Shown one piece after another: positions 24,289-32,356 of a stretch of DNA of 64,000 nt. The number at the start of each line of letters is the position of its first letter. The first letter of the stretch is position 1. Under the pieces are notes generated by a model. That model had not been told where the DNA came from. It saw only the letters and a program-made list of their open reading frames with translations, and ran no database searches. Source of the DNA: JAHQVK01 sp036788295 (lineage in GTDB: Bacteria; Myxococcota; Kuafuiibacteriia; Kuafuiibacteriales; Kuafuiibacteriaceae); assembly GCA_036788295.1 (NCBI GenBank), contig DAIQNR010000012.1, positions 1 through 64,000 on the forward strand, read 5' to 3'. Both the position numbers and the translations under genes were made by a program.

Positions 24289-25037
24289 GGCCTCGGGGGG
24301 AGCAGGCTCGCCAGGATCAAGACCGCCGCCGCCGTCGCCACCGTGAGGAGCAGACGGCGAGCGGCGACCCCTTTTTTTCCTGGCCGCACCTCCGGGGGCG
24401 GCGGCTCCATCGGGGCCGAGACGAGCCTGGACAGCCCGCGCCAGGCCCCGGACGCCTCGAGGCGCTCGGCGGCGAGCGCGCCGGTCACGACCACGAGAGC
24501 GCCCTCGCCGGGAGGCAGCCCCACCGACGCGATCTCGTCGGCGAGCCGCTCCCGCTCGTCGGGCTCGTTCGGCGCATAGCGGCGGCCCAAGGGAGCGGGC
24601 GGCGCCTCCGGCAAGGCGTCTTGCTCGAGCAAGGACAGCAGAGAGGCGTCCACATCGAAGCCGCCGTCGCCCGAGTCCGTCACCGCCGCGTCCACCGTTC
24701 GGGTCAGCGCCTCCCGCCCGTCCTCCCGGAGCGCCTTTGCCGCCAGCCCCCGCAGCAGCCCCTCGCGCGGCCCCGTCAGCGCGATCGCAGTGCGGATCGG
24801 CCGACCCTGCACGTCCACCCGGCTCGACCCGAGCGCGGTGAGGAACAGAAGCGGCTCCCCACCCACTCGGGCGAGCAGGAGCGACGGCGTATCGCTCTGC
24901 ACCAGCGCCGCCGCCCTCGCGTCGAGCCGGGGCGGCCGCTCTCGCCGGGGGGGATGCAGGCCGGGCTCGACCACCACCCACCGGTAGTCGTGCTCGGGCG
25001 CCCGGCCCCTCGACTGCACATGCAAGCTGAGCGTCAT
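24285..25037 (-). CDS. Tail-anchored partner of the GTPase
   Basis: 250 residues from ATG 25037, overlapping the GTPase stop by 4 nt. It starts MTLSLHVQSRGRAPEHDYRW, then a beta-rich region (TPSLLLARVGGEPLLFLTALGSS) and a helical middle (RGLAAKALREDGREALTRTVD). It ends in a basic stretch and a single membrane helix (RRLLLTVATAAAVLILAS) followed by only a few residues, so it should insert post-translationally with its body in the cytoplasm. The family is unknown to me. Context ties it to the GTPase; it may dock the GTPase at the membrane. Confidence 0.68.
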   Translation of the reverse strand: MTLSLHVQSRGRAPEHDYRWVVVEPGLHPPRRERPPRLDARAAALVQSDTPSLLLARVGGEPLLFLTALGSSRVDVQGRPIRTAIALTGPREGLLRGLAAKALREDGREALTRTVDAAVTDSGDGGFDVDASLLSLLEQDALPEAPPAPLGRRYAPNEPDERERLADEIASVGLPPGEGALVVVTGALAAERLEASGAWRGLSRLVSAPMEPPPPEVRPGKKGVAARRLLLTVATAAAVLILASLLPPRP

Positions 25038-26032
25038 CGCGGCAGCTCCAGCAGGCGCTCGCCTTGGACGATCTCGAACCCGTCCGTGGTCTTCGAGCCT
25101 TTCGCGAACGAGCGGACCGCCTCCTCGAGGTGGGCGTCGAGCCCGAGCCAGTCCCGGAGGATGTCGAGGTAGCGCCACCTTCGCTCTTCCCGGTGGAGCC
25201 GGAGCAGAAACCGCAGCAGAAAACGAAGGGGCTGCTCCGAATCCACCGGGGCGTAGCCAGCGTCCCGGCTGAGCTTTCGAAAGCTGAAGCGGGGCGAGCC
25301 GTCCCGCTCGTCGATCCGCGAGAACACCACCGCCCCGACCGTCTGCACCGGCGCGATCACCACCGCGACCCGATCTCGGAGCCCGTCGGACGCGAGCAGG
25401 TCGAGCAGGCGCGGGTAGCCCCGCTTGACCGCTTGCGCCAGCGCCGCCGGGCCGCCGTCCCGCCGCATGTAGGTCTCGCACTTCACGGGGGTCAGCAGCA
25501 CGAGCCGCGGACCGTCGAGCTGCTGGTACGCCCGCTTGAAGTGGTCCGTGATCTGGGTCGGCCGGTTCATGCGCTCGTGCCACGGCCCAAGCTGCCCCGG
25601 GTCGGCCCCTTCGAGCAGGGCCGGCGCATCCACCGGGATGAGCACCGCCGCGCTCCGCTCGAGCATGCGGCGCACGAAGCCGCGCTCGTCGGGCCCGGCC
25701 TGCGCGGCGTGGTACGCGCCAGGATAGTCCTGAAACGCCACCCGGAGGCTCGGTTTGGCGCCCTTTCTCCCCAGGTCGAAGCGGAACTTCCGCAGCGACA
25801 TCGGCCCGGCCGGGGCCTCGGTCCCGCTCACGCCGCCCTTGGCTTCGAAGGTGTAGGTGAGGCTGCGCAGCTCGGCGAGCCGGTCCTGCAGGATCGCCGA
25901 GCTCTCTTCGTCGGGGGTCAGCTGCAGGGCGGCCGCGCCGATCGTGCTCTCGAACTGCTCGTACATGGCGGTGAGCAGGGACGTCTTCCCCACCCCCGAG
26001 GGACCGAGCATGCTGGTCAACACCTCCCGCAT
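25034..26032 (-). CDS. TRAFAC-like GTPase of a predicted conflict-system family
   Basis: 332 residues from ATG 26032; ATG 26008, with GGGAGG 11 nt upstream, is an alternative. P-loop LGPSGVGKTSLLTAMYEQF at residues 9-27, G3-like FQDYPGAYH (~100), a region AAVLIPVDAPALLEG (~130), NRPTQITDHFKRAYQQL, and RLVLLTPVKCETYMRR, where a usual NKxD would be. These blocks recall a GTPase family (DO-GTPase2, as I remember it) found in GTP-dependent bacterial conflict systems; membership is inference. The P-loop itself is beyond doubt. Two further genes follow with 4-nt overlaps. Confidence 0.72.
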   Translation of the reverse strand: MREVLTSMLGPSGVGKTSLLTAMYEQFESTIGAAALQLTPDEESSAILQDRLAELRSLTYTFEAKGGVSGTEAPAGPMSLRKFRFDLGRKGAKPSLRVAFQDYPGAYHAAQAGPDERGFVRRMLERSAAVLIPVDAPALLEGADPGQLGPWHERMNRPTQITDHFKRAYQQLDGPRLVLLTPVKCETYMRRDGGPAALAQAVKRGYPRLLDLLASDGLRDRVAVVIAPVQTVGAVVFSRIDERDGSPRFSFRKLSRDAGYAPVDSEQPLRFLLRFLLRLHREERRWRYLDILRDWLGLDAHLEEAVRSFAKGSKTTDGFEIVQGERLLELPR

Positions 26033-26343
26033 CCGAAGCAAGAGGCTGCCATCGCCCCGGGGGCACCACAACCACGGTCGCCAACGCTCACGCTCGCGTT
26101 TCGCCGGCGGGAGCGGCACCGATTTTCGTCGGCTTCGAAACGTGTGCGAGCTGGGTCGCCGAGAACTTGCCCCGTTTCTGACCGCGATGGTCCCATCGGC
26201 GGTAGGAATGGAGGGGGAACAGGTTTGAACGCTCGAGCTCGGGGGCTCGGCCCCCCAATGACCGCCCCGGTGGGGGCCCTGACCCTCGAAACGAAGTCCA
26301 GAGATCCCGCCGTCGCCTCGGTCCGGATGGGAACCGATTTTGC
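26033..26343. other. Divergent intergenic region
   Basis: 311 bases between the GTPase cassette and the DUF1592 gene, presumably holding both promoters. A G/C hairpin (GGGGGCTCGGCCCCC, about 26246-26261) has no T-run and is not a plausible terminator. Open frames through it show no coding bias. Confidence 0.4.
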
Positions 26344-29007
26344 ATGAACGGTCGAGCGGACGATATGCGCGAGTCCAAGGAGCACCCGATATCCCCTGGA
26401 ATGCGCGCTCGAACACCGCCTCGGTTGTCGCCGCGGAGCGGGCGCAGCGCCGCGCTTGGGGCCATGATCGTCGCGGCGCACGGCTGCACGGGCCTCATCG
26501 CCCTTCCCGAGGACGGCACGCCCCCGGGTGTCCCCACCCCAGTGAACCCCCCGGTGCAGGTCCCGCCGGTCGACCCGCCTCCGTCGTCGCTTCGGCTGGC
26601 AGAGGGCAGCGTGGTGTCCAGCTACTCGGGGTTCTTCTCCGTCGAGGTCGGCTGTGCGGTCGGTGAGGGGCTGGAAATCACGGCGCCCGGCGTGCAGACG
26701 CTCGCCGGTGAATCCCCGGCGGGGAACGCGTGTCCGGGCGGCAGCTACCAGGTGGCCCTGTATCTGCCCCCAGGGTCGAGCCAAGCCACCGTGCGCTTTG
26801 CGCAGGGCGCAGCGTCCCTGGACGTTCAGGTCGACCGCCGGCCGCTGCCGTCCACTGCTCTCGCGCAGCTCCACGAGCAGGTGCAGGCAAGCTGCCTCGG
26901 CTGCCACATGGCCCGGGGCGGCGCGTCCGACTGGGGCTCGCTCCCCGGCCCAGAAGCGCTGCTCGATTTCGTGTACGCAAATCAGGCCGAGAACGCCTCC
27001 GAGGGGAGGGCCCGTTTCCCCGCGCTGGCCAGCACCGCTCCGCCTCGCGACCTTCGCCTCGACCCCGGCGCATTTTTGCGCCGCATCGTCCACCACCTGG
27101 GCGGCGCTCCGTCTCCGATCTTCGCGGGCGTCCACGCCGACGCCGGCTCGATGCCTCCGGTAGGAACCGGCGAGCGAGCCGCGCTCGAGGGAGGCTTCAC
27201 GCTCTTCGACCTCGCCTACGCCGTCCTGTCCGAGTTGCCCGCCGACTCCCGACCTCCGCCGGTGGACCCGTGCCTCGGCCAGGTGGAGCCGGTGGAGCCC
27301 CGCCCGGTCGAGCGCCTCACGAACGAAGAGCTTCACCGCACGGTCCAGGTCGTGTTCGCGCTGCCGGACGCCTTCGCTTCCACCGCGAGCAACCCTCTCC
27401 CGGCCGTGAACGCTGCGGTCACGACCTATGTGGAGGGCCTTGGATTTCCGGCTCTGCCGCCGGGAGCGCAGGATTCCATCTTCGAAGATTTGCTCGCCTA
27501 CTCGGAAGAGGTCGCTGCCGCGTTCGACGTCGAATCCTACAACCGCCGGTACTCGAGCCCCGCCGGGTGCAGCCTGCAGAGCTCGAGCGGCGGGGCCTGC
27601 CTCCGCCGCCACGTCGAAACGCTGCTCAGTGGGGCGTTTCGAGGCGAAGAGGTCCCGTCGGACGCCGTCGATTTTGTCGTCTCCGTCTACGACGACCTCC
27701 GCTCGGAGCTCGGCACGGTGGAGGCCTTCGTTCACGCCACGTCGAAATATATCCTCCTCAACCCATTTTTCCTATTCAAGTCCTACCGCGGCGAGTCCAC
27801 AGGGACGGGTGGGCTTCACCCCCTCACGTCGCTCGAGCTCGCGACCCGTTTGAGCTTTCTGTTTTGGGGCACCGGCCCCGACCCGTGGATGTTGGGGCGG
27901 GATTGGGGCCGGCTTCTTCGCGGGCAGAGCGCGCAAGACGCGGCCGAGCTCGAGCGGGCCCTGCTCGATATCGTCGCCGACGGCCGCGCGAACCATTTCC
28001 TGCGGAGCTTTGGGTTTCAGTGGCTCAACTTGAAGGCCGGAATCGACTCGGTACTGGACGACGATCTGCGGCCGAGCCGAGAGGCGCTTCAGCGGTCCAT
28101 CGATGGGGAGTTTCTCGAGTTCCTCCGGCACGCCATCATCGAGCGCCGGCCGCTCGACGAGCTGTTGACCGCGAACCACACCTACCTCGACCGAACCCTC
28201 GCCGAGCTGTACGGGCTCGACCCTTCGCAGTTCGGCGACACCCTCGTACGAGTGGACTTCGCCGACCATCTGGAGCTCCAGAACCGCCGCGGCCTGCTCA
28301 CCCAAGCCAAAGTGTTGTCCGAAGGCTCGATGCCCTCGCGGCCGAGCGCTGCCCACCGGGGGGTGCGCATCCTGCGGCACGTCGTGTGCAGCCCCATGGG
28401 GCCGCCTTCGGGCTTCATCATCGACCAGACCAGCGGCGGCGACACCAACCTCGAGACGATCACCGAGGCGGAGCGTTTCCGGACCTTCACCGAAGCGTCG
28501 TCCTCGAACTGCGCCAACTGCCACCTCCGGATCAATCCGGTCGGGTTCCCCTTCCACGCCTTCGACCGCCTGGGCCGGCACGACCTCGCGCTGGCGAGGA
28601 GCGGCTCCCTGCCCGAGCCTGCGGTCTACGAGAACGTCGTGGTTCGCGGGACGGCGACCAGCAACCCGAGCCCGATATGGAAGGCGAGCCTCTTTTACCT
28701 CGACGACCGCGGCGGGTCGCTCGAGGCGCTCCCCACCGCGGACGGCACGCTCAGCGGGAGCTTCGACGACCATCTCGGTCTCATCGAGCTGCTCGCCACG
28801 ACCCGAGCGTTCGAGCGCTGCGTCGTCGAACATTTGTACGACTATGCGCTCGGCCTCCCGAGCACGAACGACTTCGGTCGGGACGCCGAAACCATCGAGG
28901 CCCACGCCTGCGTCAAGGCGGCGGTCGCGCTGGATGCGCCGGACCTCTTGGCGGTGCTGGCCCAGATGGTGTCGCGGCGCGCCTTCACCACGGTTCGGAG
29001 GAACTGA
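26344..29007 (+). CDS. DUF1592/DUF1588/DUF1585/DUF1595 protein with CxxCH motifs
   Basis: 887 residues. A secreted multi-domain protein of a family common in planctomycetes, verrucomicrobia and myxobacteria, thought to bind haem c and act with DUF1552 partners. The N-terminal hydrophobic stretch ends AAHGC, a possible lipobox. CLGCH near residue 182 is a haem-c-type motif. Then LATRLSFLFWGTGPDPWML (DUF1595-like), FGFQWLNLK...LTANHTYLDRTLAELYGL (DUF1592), RGLLTQAKVLSEGS...CSPMGPPSG (DUF1588), CANCH near 722, and GSFDDHLGLIELLA...YALGLPS (DUF1585). Starts at 26368 or 26401 are equally possible and fit the signal peptide better. The next gene begins 1 base after the stop. Confidence 0.88.
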   Translation: MNGRADDMRESKEHPISPGMRARTPPRLSPRSGRSAALGAMIVAAHGCTGLIALPEDGTPPGVPTPVNPPVQVPPVDPPPSSLRLAEGSVVSSYSGFFSVEVGCAVGEGLEITAPGVQTLAGESPAGNACPGGSYQVALYLPPGSSQATVRFAQGAASLDVQVDRRPLPSTALAQLHEQVQASCLGCHMARGGASDWGSLPGPEALLDFVYANQAENASEGRARFPALASTAPPRDLRLDPGAFLRRIVHHLGGAPSPIFAGVHADAGSMPPVGTGERAALEGGFTLFDLAYAVLSELPADSRPPPVDPCLGQVEPVEPRPVERLTNEELHRTVQVVFALPDAFASTASNPLPAVNAAVTTYVEGLGFPALPPGAQDSIFEDLLAYSEEVAAAFDVESYNRRYSSPAGCSLQSSSGGACLRRHVETLLSGAFRGEEVPSDAVDFVVSVYDDLRSELGTVEAFVHATSKYILLNPFFLFKSYRGESTGTGGLHPLTSLELATRLSFLFWGTGPDPWMLGRDWGRLLRGQSAQDAAELERALLDIVADGRANHFLRSFGFQWLNLKAGIDSVLDDDLRPSREALQRSIDGEFLEFLRHAIIERRPLDELLTANHTYLDRTLAELYGLDPSQFGDTLVRVDFADHLELQNRRGLLTQAKVLSEGSMPSRPSAAHRGVRILRHVVCSPMGPPSGFIIDQTSGGDTNLETITEAERFRTFTEASSSNCANCHLRINPVGFPFHAFDRLGRHDLALARSGSLPEPAVYENVVVRGTATSNPSPIWKASLFYLDDRGGSLEALPTADGTLSGSFDDHLGLIELLATTRAFERCVVEHLYDYALGLPSTNDFGRDAETIEAHACVKAAVALDAPDLLAVLAQMVSRRAFTTVRRN

Positions 29008-29008
29008 C

Positions 29009-30694
29009 ATGTCCGCTCGAAAGACGACCCGACGCGCGTTCCTCGGCACCTCGGCTCGAAGCCTCGGCGTCTTGCCGTTCGTGCTCGACCCGATGGGCAA
29101 GACGTTGCTCGGACAGACCGCCCCGGGCGGTCGCGCGCTGCGGTTCATCAGCATCTTCACTCCGCAGGTCCCTTTCACGTACAAGGAGAGAAACCGGTTC
29201 CCCGACGACATCTGGTTCAACCTATTTTGGAACGTGGTGACCGACCCTTTGGTGCGGGCCACGACTCGGTTCTTTCCCCAATTCAGCCCCAACATCGCCC
29301 CACGCACCCTTCACGATCTCGGCTATGTATCTGCGCTGACCGGCTGCCAGTTCCCGAACATTCACGACTACGACCATGCCCGCATGGGCGGCCGGGTGAA
29401 CCCGGCCTCGGTGGTCGACTACCCCGTGGACTCCCTCGACCACCGCATCGCGCGGGTCGTGAACCAAGGCTACGTTCCCGCGTTCGACATCACGAACCAG
29501 ATCGCGCTCATGGCGAGCGAGCTCGCCGGCAACCTCACTTCCGATGGGTATTTCTATGCGACCCATCCGGAGCGGTTCTTCCTCGATTTCGTGAGCTTCG
29601 ATGCCCAAGGGCGAACACGCATCCCCTGGAACAATCCCACGCCGGTCTTGAACCTCCTGACCGGGGCCACTCCCACCGGCGAGCCCCCTCCCCCGCCGCC
29701 GCTTCCTTCGGCGGCCTCGGTCGCCGTGGACCGGATCCTGGAGCGGATGCACGGGCATGAAGTCGCGCGCTACCTCTCGACGCGCTCGATCGAGCAGACG
29801 GAGCAGAGCTTTCAGCGCCTGATGAACTTTCGAGCGAGGCTCGACGATCTGCGCTCGAGGCGGGAGGCAGCCGGGCAAGGGGTCGAGCCCCCCCCGAGCA
29901 CCACGCAGTGCCTCCCCCCGAGCTTTCCCGCTCCGGGCCGCATGCCCGTGGACCGAATGCTCACCGCGATCACGACGGCCCAGTCCGAGGCGGCGTTCGA
30001 CTTTCATTTCGAGGCCCTCTTTCATTGCCTGCGCTGCGACCTCACCCGGGTCTCGAACTTCATGTTCACGAACTGGGAGGACGCGTGCGTCGGCGTCCAT
30101 TTTCCGGGCGCCTCTCGGGGACTCAACGTCCACAACGAGGCCTCGCACTACGAAGGGAGCTTCGACAGACCCTCGATGTCCCCCCGGGTGAACATCGGGC
30201 ACGCCTACCGCTACTGGTACGGAAAGATCGGCGCGTTCTTGAGCCGGATGGCCGCTCAGGCCGACCCGGTAGCGGGCGATGGCTCGTCGATGCTCGACAA
30301 CACGGTCGTCTACATCGCCTCCATGCATGGGTCGCACGTCGATTGGGGCACCCACCAGCTCAACAACCTTCCGGTGATGGTCGTGGGCGGCGGCCGCAGC
30401 CTCGGCTCAGGCCAGACCCTCTTGCCATCGATCCCGAGTACGGACGTGCTCGCCCACGTCTTCGATGGTTCGAACAAATATCCCGCGCTCCGCGGCGCGA
30501 CGGTGCAGCTCACCCGCCCGAGGCGCGAGGTCCGAAACCACAACTATGACGGCGGGGACCTCGTGACGAACCTGCAGCTCGCGCTGCTCCGCCTGTTCGA
30601 CCCGGCAGCGACCTTCCACGGCGCCGATGCGCTCGCGCGCAGCCGGACCTCGATCGACATCACGAGCCCCGCCGCCTACCACGCTTCCCACTGA
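29009..30694 (+). CDS. DUF1552 protein, Tat-exported
   Basis: 561 residues from ATG 29009 with a good ribosome site (CGGAGGA). It begins SARKTTRRAFLGTSARSLG, a twin-arginine (RRxFLG) signal, so it is folded before export. The body is the DUF1552 family: FISIFTPQVPFTYKERN, HDLGYVSALTGCQFPNIHDYDH, and the C-terminal VVYIASMHGSHVDWGTHQLNNLPVMVVGGG, reminiscent of the alkaline-phosphatase/sulfatase-like DUF1501 group. DUF1552 genes nearly always follow DUF1592-type genes, as here, one base apart. The pair is presumed to form a periplasmic or surface redox/hydrolase unit; substrate unknown. Confidence 0.88.
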   Translation: MSARKTTRRAFLGTSARSLGVLPFVLDPMGKTLLGQTAPGGRALRFISIFTPQVPFTYKERNRFPDDIWFNLFWNVVTDPLVRATTRFFPQFSPNIAPRTLHDLGYVSALTGCQFPNIHDYDHARMGGRVNPASVVDYPVDSLDHRIARVVNQGYVPAFDITNQIALMASELAGNLTSDGYFYATHPERFFLDFVSFDAQGRTRIPWNNPTPVLNLLTGATPTGEPPPPPPLPSAASVAVDRILERMHGHEVARYLSTRSIEQTEQSFQRLMNFRARLDDLRSRREAAGQGVEPPPSTTQCLPPSFPAPGRMPVDRMLTAITTAQSEAAFDFHFEALFHCLRCDLTRVSNFMFTNWEDACVGVHFPGASRGLNVHNEASHYEGSFDRPSMSPRVNIGHAYRYWYGKIGAFLSRMAAQADPVAGDGSSMLDNTVVYIASMHGSHVDWGTHQLNNLPVMVVGGGRSLGSGQTLLPSIPSTDVLAHVFDGSNKYPALRGATVQLTRPRREVRNHNYDGGDLVTNLQLALLRLFDPAATFHGADALARSRTSIDITSPAAYHASH

Positions 30695-30702
30695 GCGGGC
30701 GC

Positions 30703-31719
30703 TTGCCGGAGCCGAACCAACTCGAACACCGTGATCCGGTGGCTCAGGAGGACATCGAGGCAGCGGCGCGCGTCCTTCGTTCGGGGGGCGTCGTCGCGTT
30801 TCCGACCGAGACCGTCTACGGGCTCGGAGCGTCCGCGCTCGACCCGGAAGCGGTGGCCCGGATCTTCGCGATCAAGGGCAGGCCCCGGTTCGACCCGCTC
30901 ATCTGCCACGTCTTTGGTCTCGATGGGGTCCGGGCGCTCGCGGCGACGGTGCCGCCGATGGCCGAGCGGCTGGCCGCCCGGTTTTGGCCCGGCCCGCTCA
31001 CCCTGGTGCTCGACAAGCGGCCCGAGGTCCCGGACATCGTCACCGCCGGGCAGCCGACCGTCGCCGTCCGCGTCCCGTCCCATCCGGTGGCCCTCGAGCT
31101 GCTCGCTCGGTTCGGTGGCCCGATCGCCGCCCCGAGCGCCAACCGCTTCGGCCGCACCAGCCCGACGACCGCCGCCCACGTTCGGTCGCAGCTGGGCGAC
31201 GCTCAGCTCGTCCTCGACGGCGGGCCGTGCTCGGTTGGGGTGGAGTCCACCATCGTCGCCCTCGACGGCGGTCGTCGGCCGCGGCTGCTGCGGCCGGGCG
31301 GGATCGCGCTCGAGCGGCTCGAGGCCGAGATCGGGCCCATCGAGGTGCCGCCGCCCACCGCGTTTCCTGGAGCGGCTCCCGGGCGCCTGGCTCGGCACTA
31401 CGCGCCGAACACGCGGCTGGTCCTCGACGGCAGCGTCCGCTCCGGGGACCGGACCGGGCGGGTCGGCCGCCTCGCGTTCGAGGCGGCCCCGACCGAAGCC
31501 TACGCGGCGGTGGAGGTGCTCGCCCCGAGCGGGCGGCTCGAGGAAGCGGCCCACCGGCTGTTCGTCGCCCTGCACCGGCTCGATGGCCTCGGACTCGACC
31601 TCATCGAAGCGGAGCCGGTCCCAGAGCACGGGCTCGGGCGGGCCATCATGGACCGGCTGCGGCGGGCCGAGGCCGCCGGTTGCCAAGCCTCCGCCAATGG
31701 TGACGTAGTCGGGCGGTGA
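30703..31719 (+). CDS. L-threonylcarbamoyladenylate synthase (Sua5/YrdC type)
   Basis: 338 residues. It makes threonylcarbamoyl-AMP from Thr, bicarbonate and ATP for the t6A37 modification of tRNAs. The YrdC domain (~15-210) shows VLRSGGVVAFPTETVYGLGA, IFAIKGRPRFDPLICHV, FWPGPLTLVL, VAVRVPSHP, and AAPSANRFGRTSPTTA. The C-terminal Sua5 domain follows a PGRLARHYAPNT linker, so this is the long Sua5 form, although its end (~250-338) is short for that class. The start is TTG 30703 or GTG 30739; neither has a strong ribosome site. The next gene starts in its last codon. Confidence 0.92.
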   Translation: MPEPNQLEHRDPVAQEDIEAAARVLRSGGVVAFPTETVYGLGASALDPEAVARIFAIKGRPRFDPLICHVFGLDGVRALAATVPPMAERLAARFWPGPLTLVLDKRPEVPDIVTAGQPTVAVRVPSHPVALELLARFGGPIAAPSANRFGRTSPTTAAHVRSQLGDAQLVLDGGPCSVGVESTIVALDGGRRPRLLRPGGIALERLEAEIGPIEVPPPTAFPGAAPGRLARHYAPNTRLVLDGSVRSGDRTGRVGRLAFEAAPTEAYAAVEVLAPSGRLEEAAHRLFVALHRLDGLGLDLIEAEPVPEHGLGRAIMDRLRRAEAAGCQASANGDVVGR

Positions 31720-31922
31720 CCGCCGCGCACATCGCTTTTTGGGGGGTGGGATTGCTGACCTCGGTCTCGCTCGCGGCCGCGTTCTACCCCGGGGTTCGCC
31801 GGCGGGCGAAGAGCGCCCGGGACAGCGCCATCGCTGCCGGCATGGCCGCCCTGCTGTGCGGCGCGACCGCGGCCCTCGCCGCCTCGTTCCTCGTTCACGC
31901 CGCGGCGGAGCTGATGCGGTGA
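31716..31922 (+). CDS. Small two-helix membrane protein
   Basis: 68 residues from GTG 31716, overlapping the Sua5 stop by 4 nt. Two hydrophobic helices, AFWGVGLLTSVSLAAAFY and GMAALLCGATAALAASFLV, flank a basic loop (RRRAKSARDS), predicting cytoplasmic loop and outward ends. No family recognised. Codon third positions are strongly GC, supporting the call. It overlaps the next gene by 4 nt, so three consecutive genes are coupled. Confidence 0.6.
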   Translation: MTAAHIAFWGVGLLTSVSLAAAFYPGVRRRAKSARDSAIAAGMAALLCGATAALAASFLVHAAAELMR

Positions 31923-32287
31923 CCGCCGAGGCGAGCCTTTCGGAGGCTCGGTCCGGGCAGCGGCGAGCTCGCCGCCGACATCGCGGGCTGACCCATTTGT
32001 CGTGGGCGGTCGGCGTTCTGCTTGCCTGCGACCCGGACCTCGATCCGCTGCCCCCGGTCGAAGCAGGTCCAGCCACCGACCCGTGCCCGTTTCATGCCCA
32101 GCCTCAGGGAGACTGCGACCGACCGAACCTGTGCTGCCCGCGCCGGTTCAAGGCCTCGCAGAGCCAGGAAGGAGAAGACGTCGTTTGCCTCGCTGGACGG
32201 TGGCAGAGCCTGCCCACCGGGACCCAATGCGCCTGCGCGCCGCGGTCCGAGGAGCGTCCGGATATTAGGTATCTGACTTGTCCCTAA
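31919..32287 (+). CDS. Small Cys-rich lipoprotein
   Basis: 122 residues from GTG 31919, coupled to the upstream gene by a 4-nt overlap. A basic stretch (RRARRRHRG) then a hydrophobic run ending in LLACD looks like a lipobox with Cys near residue 36. The mature part (~85 residues) holds nine further Cys in pairs (DPCPFH, CDRPNLCCP, VVCLAG, QCACAP, LTCP), suggesting a disulfide-knit outer-membrane-tethered protein. Family unknown. Just after its Cys-rich end comes a small AT-rich spot before glgC. Confidence 0.6.
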   Translation: MTAEASLSEARSGQRRARRRHRGLTHLSWAVGVLLACDPDLDPLPPVEAGPATDPCPFHAQPQGDCDRPNLCCPRRFKASQSQEGEDVVCLAGRWQSLPTGTQCACAPRSEERPDIRYLTCP

Positions 32288-32356
32288 CTTACCACGCGCG
32301 CCTTGGTCGGCGGCTCCGCTTGCCCCCGCCCGCCAGATAGGGCGATACCCGGCGGC

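Noticed and set aside
26246..26261. G/C hairpin as terminator
   Set aside because: No T-run follows on either strand, and it lies between divergent genes where a terminator is not expected.
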